A program made the position numbers and the translations under genes. From Clostridia bacterium (GTDB taxonomy: Bacteria; Bacillota; Clostridia; Saccharofermentanales; Saccharofermentanaceae): a stretch of 12,402 nt of DNA. This document shows positions 1 to 5,837 of this stretch, in pieces. The stretch spans positions 1-12,402 of the forward strand of contig JADGQQ010000063.1 in the NCBI GenBank assembly GCA_017881645.1, given 5' to 3'. Numbering within the stretch: the stretch's first letter is position 1; every line of letters starts with the position of its first letter. The notes below the pieces were generated by a model. The model did no database searches, was not told where the DNA came from, and saw only the letters and a list, made by a program, of their open reading frames with translations.

Positions 1-508
1 AGCCGTTGATTCGGGAAATGATAAAGGCGGCATCTTTGCCAAGGCCGTTCAGGATACAGCGCAGAGGCTCTTTTCTGACCTTGTTGGCAGACTGTGCAAT
101 CTGGATTGCGCCTTCTGCTGCTGCAAAGGATTCATGACCTGCAAGGAACGCAAAGCATTTGGTTTCTTCGCGAAGAAGCATGGCGGCCAGGTTGCCGTGT
201 CCGATTCCAACTTTGCGGTCATCGGCAACAGAACCGGGGATACAGAAAGCCTGCAGGCCGATACCGATGGCCTCGGCTGCTTCGGCAGCCTTCTTTGTTC
301 CTTTTTTGATGGCGATGGCGGCTCCGACTACATAGGACCACGCGGCGTCCTCGAACGCAATTGCCTGGGTATCCTTGCAGATTTTGTATGGGTCAATTCC
401 CTTGGCGTCGCATATTGCTTTTGCCTCCTCGATTGAGGAAATGCCATATTCAGCAAGAGCGGCATTAACCTGGGAAATTTTTCTCTCGTAACTTTCAAAA
501 AGTGCCAT
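1..508 (-). CDS. GGGtGRT-family protein, 3' part cut by the window edge
   Basis: Reading the minus strand from the ATG at 508 gives an open frame of 169 residues that runs off the left edge. It begins MALFESYERKISQVNAALAE and contains the stretches FCIPGSVADDRKVGIGHGN (about residues 88-106), CFAFLAGHESFAAAEGAI and GLGKDAAFIISRING. I recognise these as the N-terminal half of the GGGtGRT protein family, whose full members are roughly 330 residues; the naming motif would lie outside the window. Five cysteines are visible (33, 44, 89, 118, 151). The start is supported by an AAAGGAG ribosome binding site just upstream, and the gene begins 23 bases after the scaffold gene ends, so the two form one operon. 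No biochemical function is established to my knowledge. The constant pairing with a NifU-like scaffold suggests a role linked to Fe-S clusters, which is inference. Confidence 0.85.
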   Translation of the reverse strand, partial: MALFESYERKISQVNAALAEYGISSIEEAKAICDAKGIDPYKICKDTQAIAFEDAAWSYVVGAAIAIKKGTKKAAEAAEAIGIGLQAFCIPGSVADDRKVGIGHGNLAAMLLREETKCFAFLAGHESFAAAEGAIQIAQSANKVRKEPLRCILNGLGKDAAFIISRING

Positions 509-531
509 GATAATATCTCCTTTCCTCGCTC

Positions 532-1224
532 TTATTCTTTTCTCGGGTCAACATACTTCGGTGCATCAGCAAAACGTCCGTATGTTCCGATATTCTTCTG
601 GTAGGCTTCATTGGCATCGACGCCCTTTTTGATCTGATCAATCATCGGTCCAACCTTAAGGAACTGATATCCGGTGATCTGATCATCCTTATCAAGAGCA
701 AGCTTCACGATATACCCTTCGGTAAGTTCAAGATATCGCGGGCCTTTGTCGAGTGTGGAAAAAATGGTGCCGACCTGCGAACGAAGACCCTTGCCGAGAT
801 CCTCAAGAGAGGAACCGATCGGAAGACCGCCCTCCGAGAATGCAGACTGCGTGCGGCCATATACAATCTGAAGAAAGAGTTCGCGCATCGCCGTGTTAAT
901 GGCGTCGCAGACGAGATCCGTATTCAGTGCCTCGAGAATGGTTTTGCCGGGAAGGATTTCTCCGGCCATCGCGGCGGAGTGGGTCATTCCGGTGCATCCG
1001 ATCGTCTCGATCAGAGCCTCCTGGATGATTCCTTCTTTGACATTCAGTGTAAGTTTGCAGGCGCCCTGCTGCGGTGCACACCAGCCTACGCCGTGTGTGA
1101 ATCCGGAAATGTCGGAGATCTGTTTTGACTGGACCCATTTTCCCTCTTCGGGAATCGGAGCCGAACCATGGTTGGGCCCCTTTGCGATACAAGTCATTTC
1201 TTCAACTTCGTGTGTTCTAAGCAT
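532..1224 (-). CDS. NifU-like iron-sulfur cluster assembly scaffold protein
   Basis: A 230-residue protein beginning MLRTHEVEEMTCIAKGPNHG. It resembles the NifU N-terminal/IscU-like scaffold proteins encoded next to GGGtGRT genes in Clostridia. Cysteines sit at 12, 49, 56, 77 and 106. The stretch ETIGCTGMTHSA (about 73-84) resembles the GC-x(n)-ASSS cysteine loop of NifU/IscU, and HGVGWCAPQQGACKL (44-58) supplies two more cysteines. IscU-type proteins build a 2Fe-2S or 4Fe-4S cluster and pass it on; whether this diverged member does so is inferred. The frame stays open upstream to 1404, but that would cover both promoters. The ATG at 1224 has an AAAGGGG ribosome binding site about 9 bases ahead and matches the family start. 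It is transcribed divergently from prfA, with the GGGtGRT gene as the next gene. No cysteine desulfurase is visible nearby. Confidence 0.85.
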   Translation of the reverse strand: MLRTHEVEEMTCIAKGPNHGSAPIPEEGKWVQSKQISDISGFTHGVGWCAPQQGACKLTLNVKEGIIQEALIETIGCTGMTHSAAMAGEILPGKTILEALNTDLVCDAINTAMRELFLQIVYGRTQSAFSEGGLPIGSSLEDLGKGLRSQVGTIFSTLDKGPRYLELTEGYIVKLALDKDDQITGYQFLKVGPMIDQIKKGVDANEAYQKNIGTYGRFADAPKYVDPRKE

Positions 1225-1303
1225 GTATGTATCCCCTTTCAGTACAGATAAAATATGTTTCCTATATGCCCGGGAACATGCCCAGACAATCACAACATTT
1301 TTA

Positions 1304-1332
1304 ATTATAGCAAATGCCGGGATATTTGCTAT
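1304..1332 (-). promoter_or_regulatory. Promoter of the scaffold/GGGtGRT operon
   Basis: On the minus strand, TATAAT lies at 1309-1304 and is preceded by TGC (1312-1310), a perfect extended -10 element. The hexamer 17 bases further upstream (1332-1327, ATAGCA) is a poor -35, as is usual for extended -10 promoters. Transcription would start near 1297, leaving a leader of about 70 bases before the ATG at 1224. The element is embedded in the inverted repeat at 1306-1333. Confidence 0.6.
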
Positions 1333-1333
1333 A
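1306..1333. promoter_or_regulatory. Perfect inverted repeat, candidate operator
   Basis: TATAGCAAAT (1306-1315) and ATTTGCTATA (1324-1333) are exact reverse complements separated by 8 bases (GCCGGGAT). The left arm covers most of the minus-strand -10 hexamer and its TG extension. The right arm reaches the -35 position. A dimeric regulator bound here would block the scaffold operon promoter. The stem is AT-rich with no following T-run, so it is not a terminator. I do not recognise it as a Fur, Rex or IscR site. The regulator is unknown. Confidence 0.5.
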
Positions 1334-1350
1334 TACGTTTTCCCCAAAAC

Positions 1351-1379
1351 TTCGTGTGAATTACAGGTCGTGCTATAAT
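1351..1379 (+). promoter_or_regulatory. prfA promoter
   Basis: TATAAT at 1374-1379 is preceded by TGC, an extended -10 identical to that of the divergent promoter. The hexamer 17 bases upstream is TTCGTG (1351-1356), matching only the leading TT of the consensus. The predicted start is near 1386, giving a leader of about 49 bases before the prfA ATG. Confidence 0.6.
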
Positions 1380-1434
1380 CATTTCGTGTGGTCTTCTGCA
1401 TCATACGAAAGTCATTTGAGAAAAGGAACAGATT

Positions 1435-2535
1435 ATGAGCATGATTGGCATGGACGAACGTATGAAAGAGATGATCAACCGGTATGACGAGATTCTATCC
1501 TCGCTGTCGGATCCAACGGTCATTTCTGATCAGCCCAGATACCAGAAACTCAGTCGCGAGCTGTCCGAACTGGAGCCGGTTTTGTCCTGCTTCCATCGTC
1601 TGACAGCTGCGGAAGAAGAATATGACGACGTGCGCGAGATATTTCGCACCGCCGAAGAAGACGATATCCGCGAAATGGCCAGAGAAGAGATGCGGCATCT
1701 CGAAACCCGGATCACGGAACTTGAGGAAGAAATCCACGAAAGGATGACGCCGCAGGATCCGAATGACCGGCGTTCGGTCATCATCGAAATCAGAGCCGGA
1801 GCGGGCGGTGAAGAGGCGGCGCTTTTTTGCGGTGTTCTTTTCCGTATGTACAGTGCATATGCTCTCAGCCGCGGATGGAAGACGGAATACATTGACAGCA
1901 ACGAGACCGAGATCGGCGGATATAAGGAGATCATTTTTTCCATAGAAGGGCAGGGAGCTTACAGCCGTTTTAAATATGAGAGCGGCGTACATCGTGTCCA
2001 GCGTGTTCCCGTTACGGAATCATCCGGGCGCGTGCATACGTCGACGGTTACCGTTGCCGTTCTGCCGGAAGCCGATCCTGTAGAGGTGAATATCAGCCCG
2101 AATGATCTTCGTATTGATACGTTCCGGGCATCCGGAGCCGGCGGACAGCACGTCAACCGGACCGAATCCGCCATTCGCATCACGCATTTGCCGACAGGGC
2201 TTGTTGTGCAGTGCCAGGATGAGAGAAGCCAGTATAAGAACAAAGACAAGGCCATGGCGGTTCTGATGAGCCGCCTGATGGAACGGGAAACCGGCATCCA
2301 TAACGGAGCGATCGCCAAAGAACGTAAATCACAGGTGGGAACCGGGGATCGAAGCGAACGGATCCGCACCTACAACTATCACCAGGGCCGGGTGACCGAC
2401 CATCGAATCGGACTGACATTATATCGGTTGGAATCGATTCTTGCGGGAGATATCGACGAACTGGTACAGGCGCTTACGACAGCGGACAAGAAACACACCT
2501 TGGGCACGGGAACGGACCGGGAGGGTGACGAATGA
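1435..2535 (+). CDS. prfA: Peptide chain release factor 1
   Basis: This 366-residue protein is a class I release factor that reads UAA and UAG in the ribosomal A site and triggers hydrolysis of peptidyl-tRNA. The GGQ motif is at 236-238 within SGAGGQHVNRT; Q238 is the residue normally methylated by PrmC. The codon-recognition tripeptide is PVT (192-194, in VQRVPVTESSGR), the PxT form of RF1 rather than the SPF of RF2. The domain 1 signature GAGGEEAALF lies at 122-131. Length is normal for RF1 (about 355-360), with a slightly longer N terminus. The start has several in-frame ATGs (residues 1, 3, 6, 10). ATG 1435 follows an AAAAGGA ribosome binding site, but residue 6 is a possible alternative. 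The stop overlaps the next gene's start in ATGA, so the two are probably translationally coupled. The methylase gene prmC, commonly next to prfA, is not between them. Confidence 0.97.
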   Translation: MSMIGMDERMKEMINRYDEILSSLSDPTVISDQPRYQKLSRELSELEPVLSCFHRLTAAEEEYDDVREIFRTAEEDDIREMAREEMRHLETRITELEEEIHERMTPQDPNDRRSVIIEIRAGAGGEEAALFCGVLFRMYSAYALSRGWKTEYIDSNETEIGGYKEIIFSIEGQGAYSRFKYESGVHRVQRVPVTESSGRVHTSTVTVAVLPEADPVEVNISPNDLRIDTFRASGAGGQHVNRTESAIRITHLPTGLVVQCQDERSQYKNKDKAMAVLMSRLMERETGIHNGAIAKERKSQVGTGDRSERIRTYNYHQGRVTDHRIGLTLYRLESILAGDIDELVQALTTADKKHTLGTGTDREGDE

Positions 2536-4226
2536 GACATCGCGATCTCTGCCCAAAAGTTCCGGAAGGTGAGACACGGATCATTCATCCGGTAACCGAT
2601 GAAGATTATGTATTCCCTGCAGCTCTTCTGGCCTGCGGCGAACTGGTTGCCTTTCCTACGGAAACAGTTTACGGATTAGGTGCCGATGCGACCAACGAAG
2701 CGGCTGTCGCGAAAATTTTTGCTGCCAAAGGACGTCCCGGCGACAATCCTTTGATCGTACACGTGGCCCGTAAGTCGGATATTCCGCCGCTTGTTACACA
2801 CATCACACCGCTTGCGCAGTGTCTGATGGATGCGTTCATGCCCGGACCGGTTACTCTGGTCATGCCGAAGAGCCGGTTAATTCCGGATCTGGTCAGCGCG
2901 GGACTGCCGACGGTCGGCATCCGCATGCCGGCGCATCCGGTAGCTCTCAATCTGATACGCCATGCCGGTGTGCCGGTTGCGGCTCCCTCGGCAAATATGT
3001 CCGGCAGCCCGTCGCCCACACGCGCGGAGCATGTCGAAAAGGATCTTTCAGGCCGGATTCCGTGTATTGTCGACGGCGGCCCCTGTGATGTCGGCATTGA
3101 ATCGACCGTCATCGATGTGACAGACTCGTGGCCTGTCATTCTTCGGCCGGGAGCAATAACAATGAGCATGCTGGAGGATGCCTGTGCGAAAGCGGGAATA
3201 CTCCCTCACGGCCAACCGGATAGCCCGGCATTTGATGCGGAAAATCAGGGAGTTCCAAAGGCGCCCGGCATGAAATACCGGCATTATGCGCCCAAGGCGG
3301 AGATGAGAATTGTTATGCCGGAATCCGGCGATCGAAAAACGCAGTATCTTGAAGCGGTTCTGTCATTTTTAGCGGATAGGGGAGATGGGAAACTCGGTGT
3401 TTTCTGTGGAAATTCCGAACATGAATTTTTGGAAATGGAACTGACTCCGGAACAGCATCAGCAGATAATATTTTATGTTTTCGGCGGGGATACGGATATT
3501 GATGCCGCCGCCCGGGGGCTGTTTGACGGGATCCGTTCGCTGGACAGCGCAGGTGTAGGCCGGATTCTTGCAGCCGGTTTTGTCGGCGCGGGTCTGGAAC
3601 ATGCCTACATGAACCGCCTCGAGAAAGCGGCCGGCGCGAAGAGGGAACTTGAACCGCTGGAAGCGGATAGGGATTCGCCTTGCAGAAGCGTGCTCTTTGT
3701 CTGTACCGGAAATACCTGCAGAAGTCCGATGGCCGAAGCCATATTCAATAAAATGGCGGCGGAGAAGGGACCTTTTTCCGAGATGGGACAGCCCCGCTCG
3801 GAAGTATGTCTATCCGCATCGTCAGCGGGAATCTACGCGGTTAACGGAAGTCCTGCGGAAGCGGGCGCCGTTGAGGCCGCGAAAAATCTTTTTGCTGCCG
3901 ATTTGTCAGGACACGCGTCCAGAAAAACGACGGATGAGATGATTTCGGAAAATGACATGATTTTCACCGTGACAAGAGAACATGCAGTGATTCTGCGAAG
4001 ATTCTTTCCGGAATTGGCGTGGAAAATCGAGTCTTTTTCGGAATATATGTCGCGCAAATCGATCATCCTTCGAGCGGATGACGGAACCGTGCGGAAAGCT
4101 GACCTTCCGGATCCATTCGGCCAGCACAGGATTGTTTACGAAAAAACGGCCATGAGCCTTCATGCTATTATCGAAGCCATGTGGCCGGCGATTCTCGATG
4201 ACCTCGGGATTGTTGCTGCTGATTGA
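2532..4226 (+). CDS. Fusion: Sua5-type threonylcarbamoyl-AMP synthase + protein-arginine-phosphatase-like domain
   Basis: This 564-residue protein has three parts in one uninterrupted frame. Residues about 25-210 are a YrdC/TsaC domain (FPTETVYGLG 41-50, KGRPGDNPLIVHV 66-78, VAAPSANMSGSPSPTR 149-164, GIESTVIDV 188-196). It makes threonylcarbamoyl-AMP from threonine, bicarbonate and ATP for the t6A37 modification of ANN-decoding tRNAs. Residues about 245-365 are the Sua5 linker (PGMKYRHYAPKAEM) and C-terminal domain. Residues about 386-556 are a low-molecular-weight phosphatase domain: CTGNTCRS at 391-398 is the CX5R loop (nucleophile C391, R397) and D527 in DPFG is the likely general acid. 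T395 sits where YwlE has the threonine that selects phospho-arginine; tyrosine phosphatases usually have Ile there. In Bacillus these are separate neighbours, ywlC and ywlE. The start overlaps prfA (ATGA) behind a GGGAGGGTGACGA ribosome binding site. Sua5 activity is secure; the arginine specificity is inferred. Confidence 0.93.
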   Translation: MRHRDLCPKVPEGETRIIHPVTDEDYVFPAALLACGELVAFPTETVYGLGADATNEAAVAKIFAAKGRPGDNPLIVHVARKSDIPPLVTHITPLAQCLMDAFMPGPVTLVMPKSRLIPDLVSAGLPTVGIRMPAHPVALNLIRHAGVPVAAPSANMSGSPSPTRAEHVEKDLSGRIPCIVDGGPCDVGIESTVIDVTDSWPVILRPGAITMSMLEDACAKAGILPHGQPDSPAFDAENQGVPKAPGMKYRHYAPKAEMRIVMPESGDRKTQYLEAVLSFLADRGDGKLGVFCGNSEHEFLEMELTPEQHQQIIFYVFGGDTDIDAAARGLFDGIRSLDSAGVGRILAAGFVGAGLEHAYMNRLEKAAGAKRELEPLEADRDSPCRSVLFVCTGNTCRSPMAEAIFNKMAAEKGPFSEMGQPRSEVCLSASSAGIYAVNGSPAEAGAVEAAKNLFAADLSGHASRKTTDEMISENDMIFTVTREHAVILRRFFPELAWKIESFSEYMSRKSIILRADDGTVRKADLPDPFGQHRIVYEKTAMSLHAIIEAMWPAILDDLGIVAAD

Positions 4227-4448
4227 ACCAAAAGAGTTTCGGAGATTTTCTGCGGAATATTTTAAGAATCCGTATATATCATGTAGCTATTCGGAAACGG
4301 GCATATTATGATTGACGTATTGGGTCCGTAGGATCGCGCACACGAAGAATATGCAGCGCTTCAGGACGTGATAAGGAGCAATTTGACAATATACCTGTGA
4401 AGTAAGATCACCGTTCGCGGGTTTCCCCGGACGGAAACGGCAGCATAC
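4227..4448. other. Gap with no convincing gene
   Basis: No open frame with a family match or ribosome binding site is present. One plus-strand frame reads MIDVLGP, stop, then a 21-residue open stretch containing HEEYAALQDVIRSN (about 4308-4398). It could be a decayed gene, but it matches nothing I know. There is no hairpin with a T-run after the fusion gene, so its transcription end is not visible. A short hairpin GTTTCC/GGAAAC (4421-4438) lacks a T-run. Confidence 0.5.
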
Positions 4449-4477
4449 TTGACGAGTCCATTTTCCTATGCTATCCT
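4449..4477 (+). promoter_or_regulatory. rpsF operon promoter
   Basis: TTGACG (4449-4454), a 17-base spacer, then TATCCT (4472-4477) preceded by TGC (4469-4471). This is a good -35, optimal spacing and an extended -10. Transcription would start near 4484, leaving a leader of about 88 bases before rpsF that contains the S6:S18-like hairpin. Confidence 0.7.
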
Positions 4478-4514
4478 CTTCTCTGCTGCAAAGGATGCAG
4501 TCGATAGATAATAA

Positions 4515-4560
4515 TCCTCGCTCTCATGTACGTATGAGAGCCGTTCAGTCCAGGAGGAGG
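4515..4560 (+). promoter_or_regulatory. rpsF leader, candidate S6:S18 autoregulatory RNA element
   Basis: A perfect 8-base stem GCTCTCAT (4520-4527)/ATGAGAGC (4534-4541) closes a 6-base loop, and CCG (4541-4543) sits directly at its 3' base. The flanking TCCTC (4515-4519) can pair with GAGGA (4554-4558) inside the rpsF Shine-Dalgarno sequence (4553-4560), forming an outer stem with a 3'-side internal loop. The known S6:S18 leader of rpsF operons has two stems and a conserved CCG in a 3'-side internal loop, mimicking the S6:S18 site on 16S rRNA. Position and layout fit; the assignment has not been scored against a covariance model. Confidence 0.6.
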
Positions 4561-4571
4561 TGAATTTTTAG

Positions 4572-4859
4572 ATGGCAAACAAGTATGAATTAGTCGTTGT
4601 CTTAAGCCCGGCACTCGGTGAGGAAGGCTATGCCTCCACAACAGAGCTGATTAAGGCTAAGATCGAATCCAGCGCGACATTAGATGCGCTTGAGACGGTT
4701 GGTGTCCGCCGTATGGCTTATGAGATCAAAGATCAGAAGGATGGTTTTTACCTTCAGTTCAACTTCACATCAGAACCCAATTTCCCCAAGGAAATAGAGC
4801 GTGTTCTGAAGATTACAGAAGGTATCTTGCGATTCCTTGTTATCCGAGTCGGAGCGTAA
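4572..4859 (+). CDS. rpsF: 30S ribosomal protein S6
   Basis: This 95-residue protein is a normal-length bacterial S6, which binds the central domain of 16S rRNA as a heterodimer with S18. Family features are the N-terminal YELVVVLSPALGEE strand, the VRRMAYEIKDQKDGFYLQFNF segment and the C-terminal ITEGILRFLVIRVGA. The start ATG lies 11 bases after a strong AGGAGG ribosome binding site (4555-4560 is GGAGG). It is the first gene of rpsF-ssb-rpsR, an order conserved in Firmicutes. The ssb start follows after 21 bases. Expression is probably repressed by excess S6:S18 through the leader. Confidence 0.97.
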   Translation: MANKYELVVVLSPALGEEGYASTTELIKAKIESSATLDALETVGVRRMAYEIKDQKDGFYLQFNFTSEPNFPKEIERVLKITEGILRFLVIRVGA

Positions 4860-4880
4860 TCACGAAAAGGAAGTGGAAGT

Positions 4881-5333
4881 ATGAACAAAGTCATTCTTGT
4901 TGGCAGACTAACCAAAGACCCCGAAGTCAAGACGACACAGAGTCAGGTTCCTTTCTGCAGCTTTACCATTGCTGTGGACCGGAAATTCAAGACGGCAAGC
5001 GGCGAGCGTCAATCAGATTTTATCAACTGTATTGCGTGGCGTCAGCAGGCCTCCTTTCTCGGACAGTATTTCCAGAAGGGATCCCGTGTAGCTATTGTCG
5101 GGAATCTCCAGTCGAGATCCTATGATGAAGCAGACGGAAAGAAGAGATATGTGACGGAAGTCATGGCGGATGAGATCGAATTTGTCGATTCCAAGCGTGA
5201 CGGAGCACAAACTTCCTCCAATGAGGGAGCCCATATCGTTTCTTCCTCTCCGAATCCTCCTCCGGCGCCTTCCGTGGACAGCGGATTCTATCCGTCGATG
5301 GATGATGATACGACCCTTCCGTTTGACCTATGA
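4881..5333 (+). CDS. ssb: Single-stranded DNA-binding protein
   Basis: A 150-residue SSB that coats single-stranded DNA as a tetramer and recruits repair and replication partners through its tail. The OB fold spans about residues 1-105 and begins MNKVILVGRLTKDPEV, with FINCIAWRQQASFLGQYFQKGSRVAIVGNLQSRSY characteristic of the family. Residues about 106-140 are a low-complexity Ser/Pro linker. The acidic tip is MDDDTTLPFDL, a variant of the classic DDDIPF tail with LPF near the end. The start ATG follows AAAAGGAAG. Its place between the genes for S6 and S18 is the standard Firmicutes arrangement. Confidence 0.97.
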   Translation: MNKVILVGRLTKDPEVKTTQSQVPFCSFTIAVDRKFKTASGERQSDFINCIAWRQQASFLGQYFQKGSRVAIVGNLQSRSYDEADGKKRYVTEVMADEIEFVDSKRDGAQTSSNEGAHIVSSSPNPPPAPSVDSGFYPSMDDDTTLPFDL

Positions 5334-5339
5334 TTTTAT

Positions 5340-5373
5340 CGCACGCTGTGCGCCGGAGCCTATTCGCATAGGC
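5340..5373 (+). other. Two tandem small hairpins between ssb and rpsR
   Basis: CGCAC (5340-5344)/GTGCG (5348-5352) forms a 5-base stem with a 3-base loop. GCCTAT (5358-5363)/ATAGGC (5368-5373) forms a 6-base stem with the loop TCGC. They lie in the 71-base gap just upstream of the rpsR ribosome binding site. There is no T-run, so they are not terminators. They could affect mRNA processing or stability, but this is only inference. Confidence 0.4.
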
Positions 5374-5404
5374 ACGGATTATTGTTGAAAGGAGAATTTG
5401 ATTT

Positions 5405-5698
5405 ATGTCAGAAAATAGAGGCCCAAGAACCGGCGGCCGCGATTTCGGCGGTGACCGCGAAGGCGGACGCGGCGGAATGAGACCAAGACGTACACGCCGC
5501 AAGGTATGTGCATTTTGCGCCGATAAGATTGAAGTAATCGAGTACAAAGATGTTGCTAAGCTCCGTAAGTTCATTTCGGAGAGAGGCAAGATTTTGCCGA
5601 AGCGTATGACAGGCAACTGTGCAAAGCACCAGAGAGAGCTTACCATTGCGATTAAGCGTGCAAGACACATTGCGCTGCTTCCTTTTGCAGTAGACTAA
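5405..5698 (+). CDS. rpsR: 30S ribosomal protein S18, zinc-ligand (C+) form
   Basis: This 97-residue protein is S18, the partner of S6 on the 30S platform. Residues 1-29 form a Gly/Arg-rich, probably disordered extension (GGRDFGGDREGGRGG). The conserved core starts at RRTRRKVCAFCADKIEVIEY and ends IAIKRARHIALLPFAVD. It has the CAFC pair (about 35-38) and GNCAKHQR (about 74-81), the cysteine/histidine set seen in zinc-binding C+ S18 proteins. Many Firmicutes instead carry or add a cysteine-free form used when zinc is short. The ATG follows AAAGGAG (5388-5394) at 10 bases. It is the last gene of the rpsF operon, followed by the terminator at 5779-5817. Confidence 0.96.
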   Translation: MSENRGPRTGGRDFGGDREGGRGGMRPRRTRRKVCAFCADKIEVIEYKDVAKLRKFISERGKILPKRMTGNCAKHQRELTIAIKRARHIALLPFAVD

Positions 5699-5745
5699 GA
5701 CGAACGGTTTTTCGGCGGATATGCCGAATCGGTGAATCGTTTCGA

Positions 5746-5774
5746 TTGCGCTTCTTTTATGTAGCGTTTATAAT
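5746..5774 (+). promoter_or_regulatory. rplI operon promoter
   Basis: TTGCGC (5746-5751), a spacer of exactly 17 bases and a consensus TATAAT (5769-5774). The predicted start is near 5781, only two bases inside the intrinsic terminator hairpin at 5779-5809. The element looks as good as the others in the window, but its placement is odd. Confidence 0.6.
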
Positions 5775-5778
5775 TATT

Positions 5779-5817
5779 AGGCATTCGTTGCATATTGCGA
5801 TGGATGCCTGATTTTTT
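5779..5817 (+). terminator. Intrinsic terminator after rpsR, within the rplI leader
   Basis: The arms 5779-5791 and 5797-5809 pair over 13 positions (10 Watson-Crick, 3 G-U) with a 5-base loop. After GA come six T residues (5812-5817) and further AT-rich sequence. It is the expected end of the rpsF-ssb-rpsR transcript. It also lies immediately downstream of the promoter at 5746-5774, so it could end transcripts from that promoter at roughly 37 bases. Confidence 0.85.
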
Positions 5818-5837
5818 ATATATTCATCATCCGGCGA

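Noticed and set aside
893..1378. A 161-codon plus-strand open frame opposite the scaffold gene
   Set aside because: It is antisense to a recognised gene, has no family features and spans the promoter region.
1225..1404. 60-residue N-terminal extension of the scaffold protein
   Set aside because: The extension would cover both divergent promoters and the palindrome, has no family support, and the ATG at 1224 has its own ribosome binding site.
4383..4408. TTGACA as a second promoter upstream of rpsF
   Set aside because: The best -10 (TAAGAT, 4403-4408) is only 14 bases away. At 16-18 bases nothing resembles TATAAT.
4421..4438. GTTTCC/GGAAAC hairpin as a terminator for the Sua5 fusion gene
   Set aside because: The stem is only 6 bases and no T-run follows.
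5711..5728. TTCGGC/GCCGAA hairpin right after rpsR as the terminator
   Set aside because: No T-run follows. The much stronger hairpin at 5779-5809 with six Ts is the better terminator.
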